Assembly (NCBI GenBank): GCA_039583875.1
Contig: CM077163.1
Span: 233,732,646-233,796,645, forward strand
Length of the DNA: 64,000 nt
Source of the DNA: Platanthera guangdongensis
Lineage: Eukaryota; Streptophyta; Magnoliopsida; Asparagales; Orchidaceae
Direction: 5' to 3'
Below are positions 21,798 to 34,605 of the stretch, piece after piece. The first letter of the stretch is position 1. Each line of letters opens with the position of its first letter. The translations under genes and the position numbers were made by a program. The notes below the pieces were generated by a model. It was not told the origin of the DNA and did not search any database. It worked only from the letters and a program-made list of their open reading frames with translations.

Positions 21798-22214
21798 CTC
21801 AAAAAATGGGGTCTCTATTAATGGGAGATGTTGTGTGAATATCGATAGGACCTAAATTATCAACAGGCTCTCCAAGAACATTGAAAATTCGTCCGAGAGT
21901 AGCTCCTCCGACTGGAACACTTAGAGGAGATCCTGTGTCAATCACTTTCATTCCTTTCATCAGACCATCTGTAGCACTCATAGCTACAGCTCTAACTCGA
22001 TTATTTCCTAATAATTGTTGTACCTCACAAGAACCATTAATTTGCTGGCCGACAGTATCTCGACACTTCATTATCAAAGAATTCTAAATATTAGGCATCT
22101 TGTCCGGTGGAAAAATGACATCCAGTACTTGGCCAATAATTTGAGTGATACGCCCTAGGTTTTGTTCTTCAAGTGTAGAAACCACAAGATCAGAAGTAGT
22201 GGGATTGCTTCTAA
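21798..22214 (-). pseudogene. atpB: Plastid atpB 5' fragment
   Basis: The minus strand encodes the N-terminal part of the chloroplast ATP synthase beta subunit. Motifs include [76 protein letters not shown] and [15 protein letters not shown]. The start codon is replaced and an in-frame TAG interrupts the region after FPPDKMPNI. It ends before the P-loop, so only about the first quarter of the gene remains. Its divergence from a normal plastid gene suggests it spent time as a non-functional copy, probably in the mitochondrion. Confidence 0.9.
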
Positions 22215-22811
<597 letters not shown>

Positions 22812-22862
22812 TAAGCATTGAATTCTCCTTGGGCCTTCCCATTTACAATTCACTTTGGCTTG

Positions 22863-23760
22863 TTAAAAGTAGCCAGTCTTCACTCCTAGTGGATTGAAGT
22901 TTTCCTTCTCAGGAAATAGAATCTGAGCAACTTTGTTTAGTGGTTCCCCGCAGTCATAGGGGCTGTCAATTTGTTGGTGTGCACTACAGATCTTATGGAT
23001 AAAGGTATCCTGAAACACAGAAACAACCTGTTGGATGTCAGGCGAGCATAGAACAAAAGGCTTTTGGAGTAAAGGCAAGCCCGCCATAAAGAAAAGCCAA
23101 TCATTAAGCAAAGTAGTAAGACAAATCTACTATCATGAAGATAGGTTTAGCATACTTCAATCTCAAACTTATGATTCTTTTTCTCTCAAGGAAGACCCAG
23201 TTCACTTAAGAGTGCTCTCCTTCCTTAATTTCATATAATAGTCTAGTTGCTTTCTTTCATATAATAGTCTAGTTGCTTTCTTATGGTGTGTGGTTTTACC
23301 AAAGGACCAACTACCACAGGTTCTCAACAACATGACTCCCCAGAGGGGAACTCGTGTCATTTCTTGAAACTCGTCACGGTATACCTTTTCAGTCAGAAGA
23401 GTCCTCAATAGACTGCGATGAAACAGGAAAAAATGCATATGGTCATGACTAACAGGGTTAGGTACTATTCGAATCCAAAGAGGCGCATCTACCATAGAGA
23501 ATCCTTTCTGGAATGTCTCGCACTTGAGGCACACCAGAAGTGAAGTTCATAAACAGAGTTCTCATAGTCATTCGGTTCTTCAATGAAATGGAATTTGCCT
23601 CTGGAATCCAAGCTCAGATATGCATTCAACACCCATAGAGGAGAATCGCCTCTAACTAGAACTTGAACTGGATATGAGGTCAGATCCATATCTCTTAATA
23701 TACCTTCGATTTTGTCACTGATCACATTCTCAGAAATGATGAATGATTCAGGCAGGAAAA
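22863..23760 (-). pseudogene. Unrecognised broken reading frame
   Basis: Long minus-strand open stretches overlap in different frames: 23725-23489 (VISDKIEGILRDMDLTS then VLVRGDSPLWVLNAYLSL), 23534-23202 (MVDAPLWIRIVPNPVSHDHM) and 23111-22863. Their ends overlap in a way that suggests a single protein broken by frameshifts. I do not recognise the family. The composition is protein-like, rich in W, H and L. It could be a mitochondrial plasmid or viral remnant or a nuclear gene fragment. Left unassigned. Confidence 0.35.
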
Positions 23761-23869
23761 CTCAACAAGAAGATACATAGCGAAGCATCGCTATGCGACC
23801 CTATCTCAATATGATCACTAACGTGATCCAAAGGCATCCAAAGGATGAAGGCTCCAAGGCTTCAAAAGG

Positions 23870-24270
23870 GCCCAAAGGGGGTGAGCTTATAGAAATAGGC
23901 GAAGAGTCATATTTAGTCCAAGATAGGAGGTGAACAACTAGAAAGAGAGGAGAATGGTCCATTAAGGCTCCTAAGGCCGCATATTGAGATAGACTTTTCA
24001 ACATCCAATCCTCAGTGTGTAGTCATAGCAAGGAAACGAATGTCCACAAAGGGGATGAGCATATAGAAATAGGCGAACTGGCTTTTCTAAATCCCCGACT
24101 CCGAAGGAGATAGGTGAACTAGCGTGGTGATGAAGAGGACGAAATGTCGGTGAGCTTATAGAAAGAGGAAAACAATCCTTGGCCCAAAGGGCTTCAAAGG
24201 AGGTGAGCATATAAAAATAGGCGAAGAGGCCCGATGCTGAGCAACTAGAAAGAGAGGTGAAGAGTCATCT
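23870..24270. repeat. Short dispersed repeat cluster
   Basis: The phrase GTGAGCTTATAGAAATAGGC, or close variants with GAGCATATAGAAATAGGC, occurs four times (near 23880, 24054, 24150 and 24202). ACTAGAAAGAGAGG occurs near 23938 and 24246. The copies are irregularly spaced. This resembles small repeat families of plant mitochondrial spacers. Confidence 0.6.
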
Positions 24271-25206
24271 AATCTGGAGTAGCGAAGAGCGTGTAGTTTT
24301 CTTATCTATTCTCTCGGATAATCACATCTGATTTAATACGTCAATCTCGTAGATAAACACATGATTTTCTTGAGTTCGAAAGTGGTTGCACAGGAGAAAA
24401 GAGTAGATCTCGGCCCAGTAGTGCCTCTTCATAGGCCGGAAATCCAGGGTTGAACAACTTGTGCGACTTATCTGAAAACTCAAGATGAACGAAGTGTGAA
24501 GCGTTAGTTGTAAGATAACATAGTAGATCTCGCCCAACGATACTTTCACCAAAGTAGGTCCCCGGGGTGGAAGCAACTTGCAACTTCGCTTTCATTCGTC
24601 ATTCGAAACCCTAACAAAACACAAAAAAGACATAATAAGTCGCCAATGAAAACGAAAGACCAAAGTTTCCATAAAGAACTCACTGAAATATGAAGTGAGT
24701 AGTACGAACATACCCTTAGTGTCAATATGTCAATCTAATTAGACACCAAAACAAAATGGAATGAGAAGAAAGAGATGATTCTGAGAATTCTGAAGAAAGG
24801 TTGTGTAGCAAACATTCAAATTAATATAGAGATACCATTATTCAAAGAGGCATGGCTACAACATGGGAATTGGCTAATGCATTGTCTGGTTAGCTATACT
24901 AGTTCTAACGTGTATATCATTACTAGGCATATAAGATTTCCAAGACCCACGGAGCGGCAAGATCTTCTAGTTGGATAAAAAAGTTGCTCTACTCTGACAT
25001 ACGGGGCGAGGGTCTTAAGAGGTCTGTAAGAACTCGACTAAAAGAAGAGGTAATTAATACAGTCTAGACACAAATAGGGTCCCTGGATAGGAGGGAATAC
25101 ATTACAGGCCATTCTTTAGTCCATCCATTATTAGTTCTCTTCCAGCCAGTCAGCCGGCTAGGTCTAGATATTAATCAATTATCCAGCGAGCAGGTTATAT
25201 AGGACT

Positions 25207-27561
25207 TGAAATTCGTTATTTCAAGGATAGCTAAATCACATAGAGGGGAGGTGAATAAATTTCTTAGTCCTTAGTGACTATTTTTGAATCTCTTTTTGTT
25301 AGCTGCTTTATTGGTAGATTAAGTTTTGCTCTCAAGACAAACTACCTGCACAAAGAAAAGCAACACAACATAGTACACACAGATTTATAATGGTTCCCCA
25401 ATCTTTGGGTTCATCCACTCTCCTCCCACCTTGCCAACTTCCTGTTGGTCAAGGAACTTCTCCAAAACAATGCTTTAAAGATCTTACACCTCAGATCCCT
25501 CGGGATCTCTCAGTCTCCTCCAAGACTTACAACTCAGGCACTAGGTCCTACAACTTAGTGATCCAAAGATCACCTACCTCAGGCCCAAAGGTCCTATAAC
25601 TCAGGCTGGGAGGACAGCCCTACCTCAGATCCAAAAGGATCCTACAGCTTAGGCACAAGTGCCCTACCACTCAGTGATCAACTGGTCACCTACCTCAGAG
25701 CAAGTTTGCTCCTACCTCTCAGATCCACAAAGGATCCTACAAGATGGAATTGGGTTATTGAGGTTCTTGATTGGACATAAGAGGAATTCCTCTGTGCCAA
25801 TCTACCTTGACTGAGTTAGACTCAGCCCAACTTTGACATCAGGAATATTTTCCCGAGTCTACTTTTCTAGACTAAGAACACCTCAGCCCCAACTACTTCA
25901 CAGAACAGTATATCCACTTGAGCTGAAAGTGACTTGCAGAACACTGTTCTGCCCCTTTTTGAACTGAACCAAAAGCTCAACCCTCTCTTCTTCACAAACA
26001 ATGATGTAGATGCTTTGGCTTATGCCGGAAGCAACTTGCAGATTAGCTTATCTACACCTTTCTGAACCGAGGCAACTTCTCAGTCCTATCTCCTTCTTCA
26101 CAGCTCCCCAAGAGAATGTTCTTTAGGATTTGTTGGTTGGATCTGTGAAGCGTCTACAGCAAGGGTCAGCCCAAGCTGCTATCTCTTTATCAGTGAATCA
26201 CCCTGAGATTGCTAGCTGGTGTACATGAAGATGGCACCAATAATCTTATTGTTGGAGATGTTAATATCAACAGCTAACTTGATATGCCTCTAGACTTGCT
26301 TGTCTTGGTCTATCTGTTCTTCAGCCACACCCACAACAACGGTGATTGGGAAGAACTATTGTAACGACTGCTCTTTTTGTAAAGTGCTTCTCCTTTTATT
26401 TAATGTAACCCAACTACTCTTTTAGCAGTGGGTCCCACTCCATTAATGTTGGTTGCATCCTTGCTTTAATACCTAACTGTCGTACAGTAGGCCTGCGATA
26501 CCTTTTATCATGTACTGTGGCTTTGTCGCTCATAATTTGAATATGGTTAACTTTTTTGACTTGCTGACATCAGCACCTGAAGACTTAGTCAAAATTCAAG
26601 CATCGGCAGTATAGACATTGAGTGAATGAGCTTCACTCAATGCCAAAGTACTTAGACAGTTCTGTCTATATAGGCATTGACAGCGTTGAGTGAGTAAAGC
26701 TCACTCAAAGCTTTTTGCCTTAAACCTTTCTGCAGCCTCTTGTGCATGCATGACATTAAGAGCGTTGAGTGAACATACTTCACCAAACGCCTTGTGCCTT
26801 AACCATATTCTGTATTTTAGGCATTGAGAGTGTTGAGTGAACATGACTCACTCAACGCTTTTTGCCTTAGTCATTTCTGTTTCTTCAGCATCTTAAGCGT
26901 TGAGAGCGTTGAGCGAGCATACCTCACTCAACATTTTTTGCTTTAACTAATTCTATATCATGGCGTTGAGAGCATTGAGTGAGCACGCCTCACTCAACGC
27001 TTTCTACCTTAGCCAGATTTTTGTTTCAGAATTCAGTTTGAGTTCGACGAACTCAGAACACAGCTCGACGAATAAGTAAAAACTCAGTTATTCAACAATT
27101 ATGAAGCTAAGGCGTTGAGTGAGTGAGCTACACTCAATGCCTGTGAACTTGGCCACATTTCAGCTCATTTCTCTTTAGGTTTTGACTGTATTAGCCTGAC
27201 TCATATACTTTTGCTATATGACGTTGAGTGAGTTGACTTCACTCAACACCTGTGTACTTGGCCACATTCTAAGCTTTCCACTTCATGGCTTTGACTAAAT
27301 AGGGTTCACTCAGAGCCTATACGTCATCTGGCATTGAGTGAATGATCTTCACTCAATGCTTGTGGACTTAGACAGTTTTCTGTCTTTCTACCACTTAGGT
27401 AAGAACTTACCTAACTTAGCCACTTAGGCTATCTGTCCCATCATTGCTACTAGGACATCATACAATCATTAAACTTGAACACAAGTTAGATCACCACATG
27501 TGTATGCATTGTTTACCAGGCCTTCTTAAAATCCAGGATATTGAGATCAATGAACCCAATA
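25207..27561 (-). repeat. Sirevirus-like 3' LTR
   Basis: 2,355 bp matching the right LTR from TGAAATTCG to AACCCAATA. The terminal CA on the plus strand has become TA. It carries the palindromic array at about 26613-27360. No coding region is recognisable. Confidence 0.78.
26613..27360. repeat. Palindromic modules in the Sirevirus-like 3' LTR
   Basis: About nine modules with GCRTTGAGTG in one arm and CACTCAAYGC in the other, with short loops. The last, 27330-27360, is GGCATTGAGTG, nine loop bases, then CACTCAATGC. The counterpart in the other LTR (43741-43771) has GGCGTTGAGTG and CACTCAACGCC, so both arms differ in a paired way. Confidence 0.75.
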
Positions 27562-27580
27562 ATCTTCCCATATTTGAAGA
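27562..27580 (-). other. Polypurine tract next to the Sirevirus-like 3' LTR
   Basis: Minus-strand ATATGGGAAGAT directly precedes the LTR. Four further TTGAGGGGGA-like tracts lie at 28041-28050, 28199-28209, 28311-28320 and 30184-30193 (seen as CCCCCTC on the plus strand), an unusual multiple set. Confidence 0.6.
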
Positions 27581-28165
27581 AGTCAAAACCTAAGCCAATG
27601 TATACACTAACACACTTATGCTATATATACAAAACACATTATCACAGCATGAATCAGATAAATCATAGACATAGCAAATGATGTAGCAGATAAGTCAAAA
27701 TCATAGCAACTGATGAGTTAGACAAATCATAATTATAACAAATGATATTCTAATTAACATATAGGGAATTAATATTTGTGCAATTAAACAAAGTATCACA
27801 TCCCTTAGCCCTGTAAGCAGAACATAAAACTTTTCAAGTTTCAGGTTCCCTTATCATAATCCCACTGCTTCTAGATTTCTTTGTCGGTTTGTCTTCTGCT
27901 CCAGCTATCTTCTTTCATCTTATCTGCTTTATCAGTAGCCTTAGCCTTAGTAGCTTTTCTTTTCCAGCTTCAGCTTCAGCTTTATCCTTATGCCTATGAA
28001 AATAGCCTTACCCTTAGTAGCTATCTTCTTTCATCTTATCTCCCCCTCAACCTCTGTCATGCTTTCATTTGCATGCAGGTTAGCAACAGCAGTTGCAGCA
28101 ACCTCTTTATCAGTTGTAGTAGACAGTACCACTATTGGAGGAACTTTTAGTTGCTCCCCTACAAA

Positions 28166-29200
28166 TTATGCATCTTGCATTATCTCTTGTATCAGCTGCT
28201 CCCCCTCAATTACATAATTCCTTTTCTCAGCAATTGGAACTTCCATAACTTTATCCAGCGGATGCTCTTCTTCAGACATAACAGTCTCTTTATCTGAAGC
28301 AAGTTTGATCTCCCCCTCACTCTGAGGCCTAGGAGCATCATCATCATCAGACATAGGCAGATGCATATCTGTATTATCCAATCTGGAGGCATCTTCATCC
28401 ATCCTTGCAGATGTCATGTCACCTCCTTCCTTTACAATAGTTTCAGCCAACTCAGTAGCAGACTCATCATCTTCAGGGACAATATCTAACTTTGGTCTGC
28501 TTACACGACTAAGAGGGGTAAGATCAGAAGAGGCTGATACCTAAATATTCATGTCCCTCCTAGACTCTTCAGCAGATGATGATGGTTCTGGATTGTGAGG
28601 CTCTTTCTCCTTAGATGAGCTGCTAGAGGAGCTGGGCTCAGTAGCAGCAATCTTCTTTCCTTTCCTTTCCACAGCTGATGGTCCATGGGGTTGAAGTACC
28701 CTGTCCAACCTCTCCAGCATCTTGATGTCCATTCTTCTCATGTGGTGTATTCTTGCACCAAGCTTCAAGTTCAGGATTCTGGAACTGTCTGTCGCAGAAA
28801 TAGGGAAATAATTCTCCCTAAATTTGGTTCAGCAAGGCACTCCACTACCATGTCAAACACTACTCTACCCCAGTCAGTTTTTTTGGACATAATGACTATA
28901 GTCATAGCCTCAAACATCTTCTTTGAGATCTTGTCATGGGACCTTATTTTTCATAACAAAGCCTTTCCAATGACATCTACCAGGAACTTACCCTTTAGGT
29001 TCAGTTCCTTTCTCAAAATGGAGCCAGAGGTGTGTTTAGACAACCCACACCATTTTATGGCGGACTTATGTCTTCCTGAGACAACTCATCCTCGTTATCA
29101 GTTGCGGAGAACTTTGTCAGCATTAGGGCTTTGGCCAGCCTTCTTAGTATTATCTTGACTCTTGTTCCATTATAGTAGTCTTGATTTTCTCTCCTGAAGT
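28166..29200 (-). pseudogene. Downstream reading frame of the Sirevirus-like element
   Basis: Minus-strand open stretches include SKKTDWGRVVFDMVVECLAE near 28.9 kb, then 28768-28541 (MRRMDIKMLERLDRVLQPHG, then a Ser/Glu/Lys-rich run) and 28450-28166, which is strongly acidic. The position, downstream of gag and before the 3' LTR, is where some Sireviruses carry an extra or envelope-like reading frame, and the first motif recalls plant transposon proteins of unknown function. I cannot identify a membrane segment, so an envelope role is not supported. Stops separate the pieces. Confidence 0.4.
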
Positions 29201-30440
29201 ATCTCCTCTAACATTGGAGAATAATTCGATAACTTCCCGCTTCTAGAGTAAACAACGTTCCGACAGTAGGAAATCTAAGTCAGAAATGTGGAGAAGATTA
29301 AGAACATACTGTACCTCTTCAGGAGCATCCATGAATCCATTTCTCACCACTTCCGAACCTTCGAATAGAAAATCTTGTCCTTTGGCCGCCATTTCGCCGA
29401 AGAATTTGAGAAGGCTAGCGAAAATGGCTTTCCGTCAATTCAGCGAATATGGGCGGGAGAGGCTAAGGATTAGTGACTTTGCTTATTGCACAAGCTCTTC
29501 TATTTATGGTTATTTCCTAAGGGAAGGAGGAAAGTCACTATCTTATTTGATCAATTTTGATCGGCGACCAGGATTGAATCTCTACACTTATCTGCAGGCC
29601 GTATTTTCTACAATTTTTATTGAGTAAGCTGATTTTGCTCAACATCTATTTTCTTTAGTAATTAGATTGCAGCTAGACCCTAACTGAGTTGACCTAACTT
29701 GCAGGGGTAAGATTGTCATGTAGTACACATTCTAATAAGTGTTCTTGTGGGGTGCAATTAGATATAATTTCAATATCCTAAAATTAATTTCAACTGAGAG
29801 TGTGTTAGCCCCCAAACTCAATTGATTAAACCAAATATTGATACTCATCTAACCTAGTATTGCACATGTAATATGTGTCATTGGGTATGTTGAGACTAGT
29901 TACTTCTTGTGGCATTGTGAATATGTGATCCACTAACATATTTATTGAGAAGAGTTGTTTAGACTAATGTTTTTTACATCTTCTCAGTTATTTGTTTCAA
30001 TTACCTTATCTATAACATGCATAATCAATTTAGTAATTAAATAGTAGAATTAATGCTAGGTGAATTCTACTTATCTCTTCCCTGTAGACTTGAAGCACAT
30101 ACTAGATTCACAGTCTCTGAGCATACCAGCAACCTTGCTGCTGATCTTTAGCCTTTGATGTGCATCTGGCTTTCCTTTGCAAGCTCCCCCTCAATAATTG
30201 CACTTGTTTTTGACGTCTTGTGCATGATGATAAGTTGAATCATTCATTGTACCAAGACTTAGGTATGGTACATCTCTGTCCAAGGACCATAAATGGTTAT
30301 GGCCACTTGGACTATCCTGTAAGATAGAAATTAGCTAACCTTAGAAACCAAGCTGAATTGGGTCCTAGGTTCTTGTTAGCATAGGAATGCATATGTCTAT
30401 CTACAGGAGTCCTGTCAAGAAGACACTTCCTTTCCTTAGG
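29201..30440. other. Sirevirus-like internal DNA without recognisable genes
   Basis: Noncoding or heavily decayed internal sequence where pol would lie in a full element. One purine tract (30184-30193) is present. No RT, integrase or protease motif was found on either strand. Confidence 0.5.
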
Positions 30441-31815
30441 CATACAGGGGTTGTGTCAACAATCTATGACAAAGTGGCCCACTTTGCCACATCACCAACA
30501 ATCCTAGATGTTGCATCTTATTTTCTGAACACACCTTGAAGTGTGCAAGCTATCTCTAGCTGCTTGTTTAGTGGGGAGAACTGTGGCCTTCTTCTTGTTT
30601 CTTCCAGCAAGGTCTTGACCAGTAGTGAGTCTGATAGTAGAGGAGCTTGGCCTACTTTTAACTCCATTAACAACCGCCTTCTTTGCAGTTGGCCTGTTCT
30701 TAATGGCTTCAGAGGTGGTCAAGACAGCCTTACTGACTGAGGCACTATAGGAATGAGTTCTAGCTTGAAGAACCTTAGAATGGGAAACAACCTTATCCTT
30801 GAATGATGGGGCTAAGGCATTAAATATAAAAGGTCCAGGATGGGCCTTTTGAATTTTTACATGGGAAGTCTTCTATGCACTCAATCCCATGACCTCTCTT
30901 CTTCCATTGCAAGGCACTTTTCTGATCTTACAAGGAAGATTCTCACACCTCTAGTGACCACAGTTACAGTCTTAGTCATGTCTGTTGGAGGGGAGAATTA
31001 CCTTGTCAGGTTAACTAAGGCTTGACAGGAGCATGGCCTCTTCTCTGAGATTGGATAACTTTAGAGATCCACTCAGACTCAGATTTTCTCTTGATAGCAT
31101 TTATTTTAGAGAAATTGTCCACAATCCTCTTCTCACTTTCAAGTTTCTCTTCAAGATCCTTGATAATAGAGTCCTTATATTTTATGGACTCAATATAGAT
31201 ATCTATCATGATCTTCAGATGTACTGCTTCCCTCTCTTTTAGATATAGTAAGGATGAAGCTTCATCTTACTGGGAAGCAGTCAGCTGTAGGGAGGCTATT
31301 TCCTTTGCTTGTTTCTTAACAAGCAACTTGCTTTTCTTGAAAGCTTTCAGAAGTGCAGCATGATTTTCAATTAATTGATTGATATCATCTTTTGATAGAG
31401 GACTCTCATCATCACTTGATGAGTATGCATCAGAGCCTGAGTATGACTCATATCCAGACTCTGAGGATGAGCTAGATGGGGAATATACCTGACTTTATCC
31501 AGGTTGATCCTGACAGAATTCTTCTTTTGGTGTATCTGTCAGCTCGTAGCTTCTGCATTCACCTTCCTCAGATTCATCCACCTTTGAGTCACTATCTGAA
31601 TGTGACAGAGGGGCCCTGATCTTTGCTCTTGTATCTGGAAAGACTTTGTCTTCTATAAAAGCAGCTAGTAGTCCAATGGTCTTCTTGTCGTTTTTGCTGA
31701 TTTGAAGCTCCATTGATCTCCACACCTTATGGTTCTCTTTTGAACACATAAGTTAAAACCCTTTTAGCTATCCTTTGAGGTTTACTCGGACTGTTAGGTC
31801 ATTTTTGAGTAACCT
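30441..31815 (-). pseudogene. gag: Sirevirus-like Gag remnant
   Basis: Reading right to left, the first open stretch (31749-31495) has KVWRSMELQISKNDKKTIGL followed by an acidic Ser/Asp/Glu region. A second (31209-31015) is charged and coiled-coil-like (IKDLEEKLESEKRIVDNFSK). A third (30722-30504) is basic and Thr-rich. Just after it, near 30502-30459, a CCHC knuckle reads C-W-stop-C-G-K-V-G-H-F followed by D-C. The stop falls between the first two cysteines. The order capsid, coiled coil, basic linker, knuckle fits a large Sirevirus Gag. Several stops make it inactive. Confidence 0.6.
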
Positions 31816-31816
31816 C

Positions 31817-31829
31817 CCTCTAATACTAC
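31817..31829 (-). other. Decayed primer binding site of the Sirevirus-like element
   Basis: On the minus strand TAGTATTAGAG follows the LTR end by two bases. It matches the initiator tRNA-Met site TGGTATCAGAG with two G-to-A or C-to-T changes, consistent with methylation decay. Confidence 0.6.
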
Positions 31830-31830
31830 T

Positions 31831-31980
31831 TGAAAGTCTTTATTTCAAGGATAGCTAAATCACCTAGAGGGGGGGGGGGGAGGTGAATAGGTTTCTTAGT
31901 CCTTAGTGACTATTTTTGAATCTATTTTAGTTAGCTGCTTTATTAGTAGATTAAGTTTTGCTCTCAAGACAAGCTACCTG
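31831..31980 (-). repeat. Sirevirus-like 5' LTR, part proximal to internal DNA
   Basis: First 150 bp of the right LTR on the plus strand, matching 25207-25353 and including a G14 run near 31869. It ends at the ACCTG duplication of Tekay-2. Confidence 0.8.
31976..31980. repeat. Target-site duplication ACCTG of Tekay-2
   Basis: ACCTG precedes Tekay-2 and recurs at 41715-41719, a perfect 5-bp match. Confidence 0.92.
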
Positions 31981-34386
31981 TGTAACACCCCAAATCCCAA
32001 GATTGGGTTCTAGTTGAGTGACACGGCCTGGGACACGGGCGTGTCCCAGGGCGTATCCTGCTCTGTATGGCTGAGCAGCATGTCGAGTGCTCGACGAGCT
32101 GTACTTGACGAGTTCTCTAGATGGAACACGCCCTGCGACACGGGCATGTCAGAGGGTCGTGTCCCCCTCTGGTCAACGAAGAGCACGATGGAGGCGTGTT
32201 TGATACCGTATAAGGGCACACGGCCTGTGACACAGGCGTGTCACATGGCCGTGTCCTTTTTTGGATTTGGCCAGGGCAGTGAGGCCTGGTGAATACAGGC
32301 AGGATGCGGGTGTGTCTCTGGTCACACGGCCTAGTGAACACGGGCAGGACACGGGTGTGTCTCTGGGCACACAGCCTGTGACACGGGTGTGTCACTTGGC
32401 CGTGTCTTGCTCGGGTTGAGATGGGTGTGTACCACCTGAGGTACACGGCCGCAGACACAAGCGTGTCTGAAGGCGTGTCACGTCACACGGCCTGTGACAC
32501 GGGCGTGTCACACAGCCGTGTACTGTTCTAGATGAGTCGGTTGTGTGCCGCTTAAGGTACCCGGCCTGTGATACGGGCGTGTTACAGGCCGTGTCAGCCA
32601 AAAATTAGCCTTTTGTGGCAAAATTGTGGTCGTCCATTTTCTTCAGCTGGGCTCTGATGGTTTAGGCTCCTCCCCACTGCTTTAAGGCCGAAAAAGAGAT
32701 GAAATCTCTCATTATTCACTTGGCCACTCTCTTTCTAAGGGAGTTAGAGAGAAGGGAGAGCAAGGAGGAGGAGGAAAGGAGCCAGCCCCCGGTGGAGCTA
32801 CTGAGGTCCGATTCGAGATCCGAGACCAGCATTGTGGTGGCAAGGCCGCTGTAGTGTTTTCCAGCTGGCTAGAATTCCATCGCTCCAAAGAGGTCGTCAA
32901 GGGTAATGATCTTCCTTCTTGGGCATGTGAAGTCCTTCCTTTTTATCATATGCATGGATTTACCCCACCAGAGGGTGGATTGTGAAGGGAGTTCCTTGGG
33001 TTGATTCTTGGAATCCCCACTAGTGTTGCATATAGATTCGGAAATGGAGTACGAAATAAGCATGCTGTGTGAAGCCCATCTGGATAGGTTGGTCTGGATT
33101 GGTGATGTTGCATTTACACACCGGAGAAGACTCCGTGGTTAAACGTGTAGTTTATGGAGTCAATGGGTTGGACCTGTGAAGGGCAGTAGCAGGAAGTACT
33201 TGAGTGGTAGTCCAGGAAAAGACCATGTGATGCTTGATGGGTTGTGCCTGTGATGGGTAGTAGCAGGAAGTACTGGATTGGAAGTCCAGGAAAATACCCT
33301 CAAGTGTTTGTGTTGTATGCTATGAATGTACGATTAAGACTAGGGATGGAAAATGAGTTCTATCGCTAACGCGGGGTGTAGCACCTAGCTAACCTATGAA
33401 TGTGAAGCCAGTCCCTCGGGGACGGTATGACTATGTGTGAGCTTGGAAAGTTCTTAAAAAGGCTTTATGCCAAACAGGTAAGGTGAAACCGACCCGCGCC
33501 TTTTATTTAGCCGCGAGTACGTTAGTATTCAGTGATGGTAAGGTGACTTGAGCAACGGGGGGTGGTTGATCCGAACTGCATTATGTTCGTCCGACTTGAA
33601 GACCTGAAAGTGCGGTCTGTTGGAGCGCATAACGAGAGTCTTAGGCCCGCACGCCACTAAGACTAAAGTCTCCGGCTGAACGCCATGGAGAAAAATGCTC
33701 AATTTTACCGTTGGGTTTCGGCCCTGATACGTTGGTGGGACCCTGGTTCGCAGGTACACCAAAAATGTGCCCTGAGTGCATGGATCATCGTGCCACGTGG
33801 CTGATGGTTGTGATGGAATGTTTATGCGTGATAGCATAATATGTGATGTCTATATATCTGCATATGAATGACTCTTCCTGCAGGGAAGGAATACCACTGC
33901 CCCGGGTAAGGGGTAGGGTCGTTATAAATTGGTCGGCTGAATGCTGACGGTTGCCTTGTTTGCCACCGTTGGGTGGGCTGTCCTTGTACAGGTGCTGGAG
34001 AGCCGAGCGGGACATATAAAGGCTGAAGTCCCTGCTGCTGCTGCTAGACCTTGACAGCTAAGCTGAAAAATGTTATGTTTTGTTCATGTGTGGCCAGCCT
34101 GCGCGCCAATGTTAGGAAGCCACTCTTGTAAAGAGCAACTGTAAGGCCATAAGGCCAAATGATATTGTATTTGATGTACATTCCTATATAAATGTGGGTG
34201 TTTATATTAGTGGACATTCATGGTTGGAGTTCAGTGTTTCTGTTAAAGCTTCCGCTAGAATGCTATGAGTAAGGATGTGCAACTCTGATATCAACCTGTG
34301 ACTTAGCCGTCTGTTTTGTGGCATATGGTGTGGGGCCCCGGCTGGACCTTCTATTATATGCTATATGAATGGATGGAGTCGTTACA
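31981..34386 (+). repeat. Tekay-2 5' LTR
   Basis: 2,406 bp. The hairpin array is at about 32019-32605; the first hairpin at 32027-32050 has arms CCTGGGACAC and GTGTCCCAGG. The homologue of the gag first exon is at 32879-32902, with ATG changed to ATC, which would remove the start codon from this element's own transcript. Confidence 0.9.
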
Positions 34387-34390
34387 TTTT

Positions 34391-34399
34391 TGGTATCAG
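34391..34399 (+). other. Primer binding site of Tekay-2
   Basis: TGGTATCAG lies four bases after the LTR end; the continuation is degenerate. Confidence 0.75.
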
Positions 34400-34605
34400 C
34401 TGTCTCGGTCTTTCCCTCTCGAATTCGTGGTCGAATTCTTTTGTGGGGTGGCGAGCACGTGTAAGTGCGAATCGCGTTAACACTAATGAACTCTTGAATG
34501 TCCACATAGGAATGCAAATACACTTGTTTGAGGAACCTGCGCGTTCCTAGATTGTTGTTATCGCTTGTGCGAGGTCGCTAATGTGTGTGTCTTGTTCACC
34601 TATAG

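Noticed and set aside
22863..23760. Mitovirus polymerase remnant, a common insert in plant mitochondrial DNA.
   Set aside because: No GDD motif or other polymerase motif could be seen in any minus-strand frame.
28166..29200. Envelope protein in the Sirevirus-like element.
   Set aside because: Position fits, but no signal peptide or membrane segment is visible in the surviving frames.
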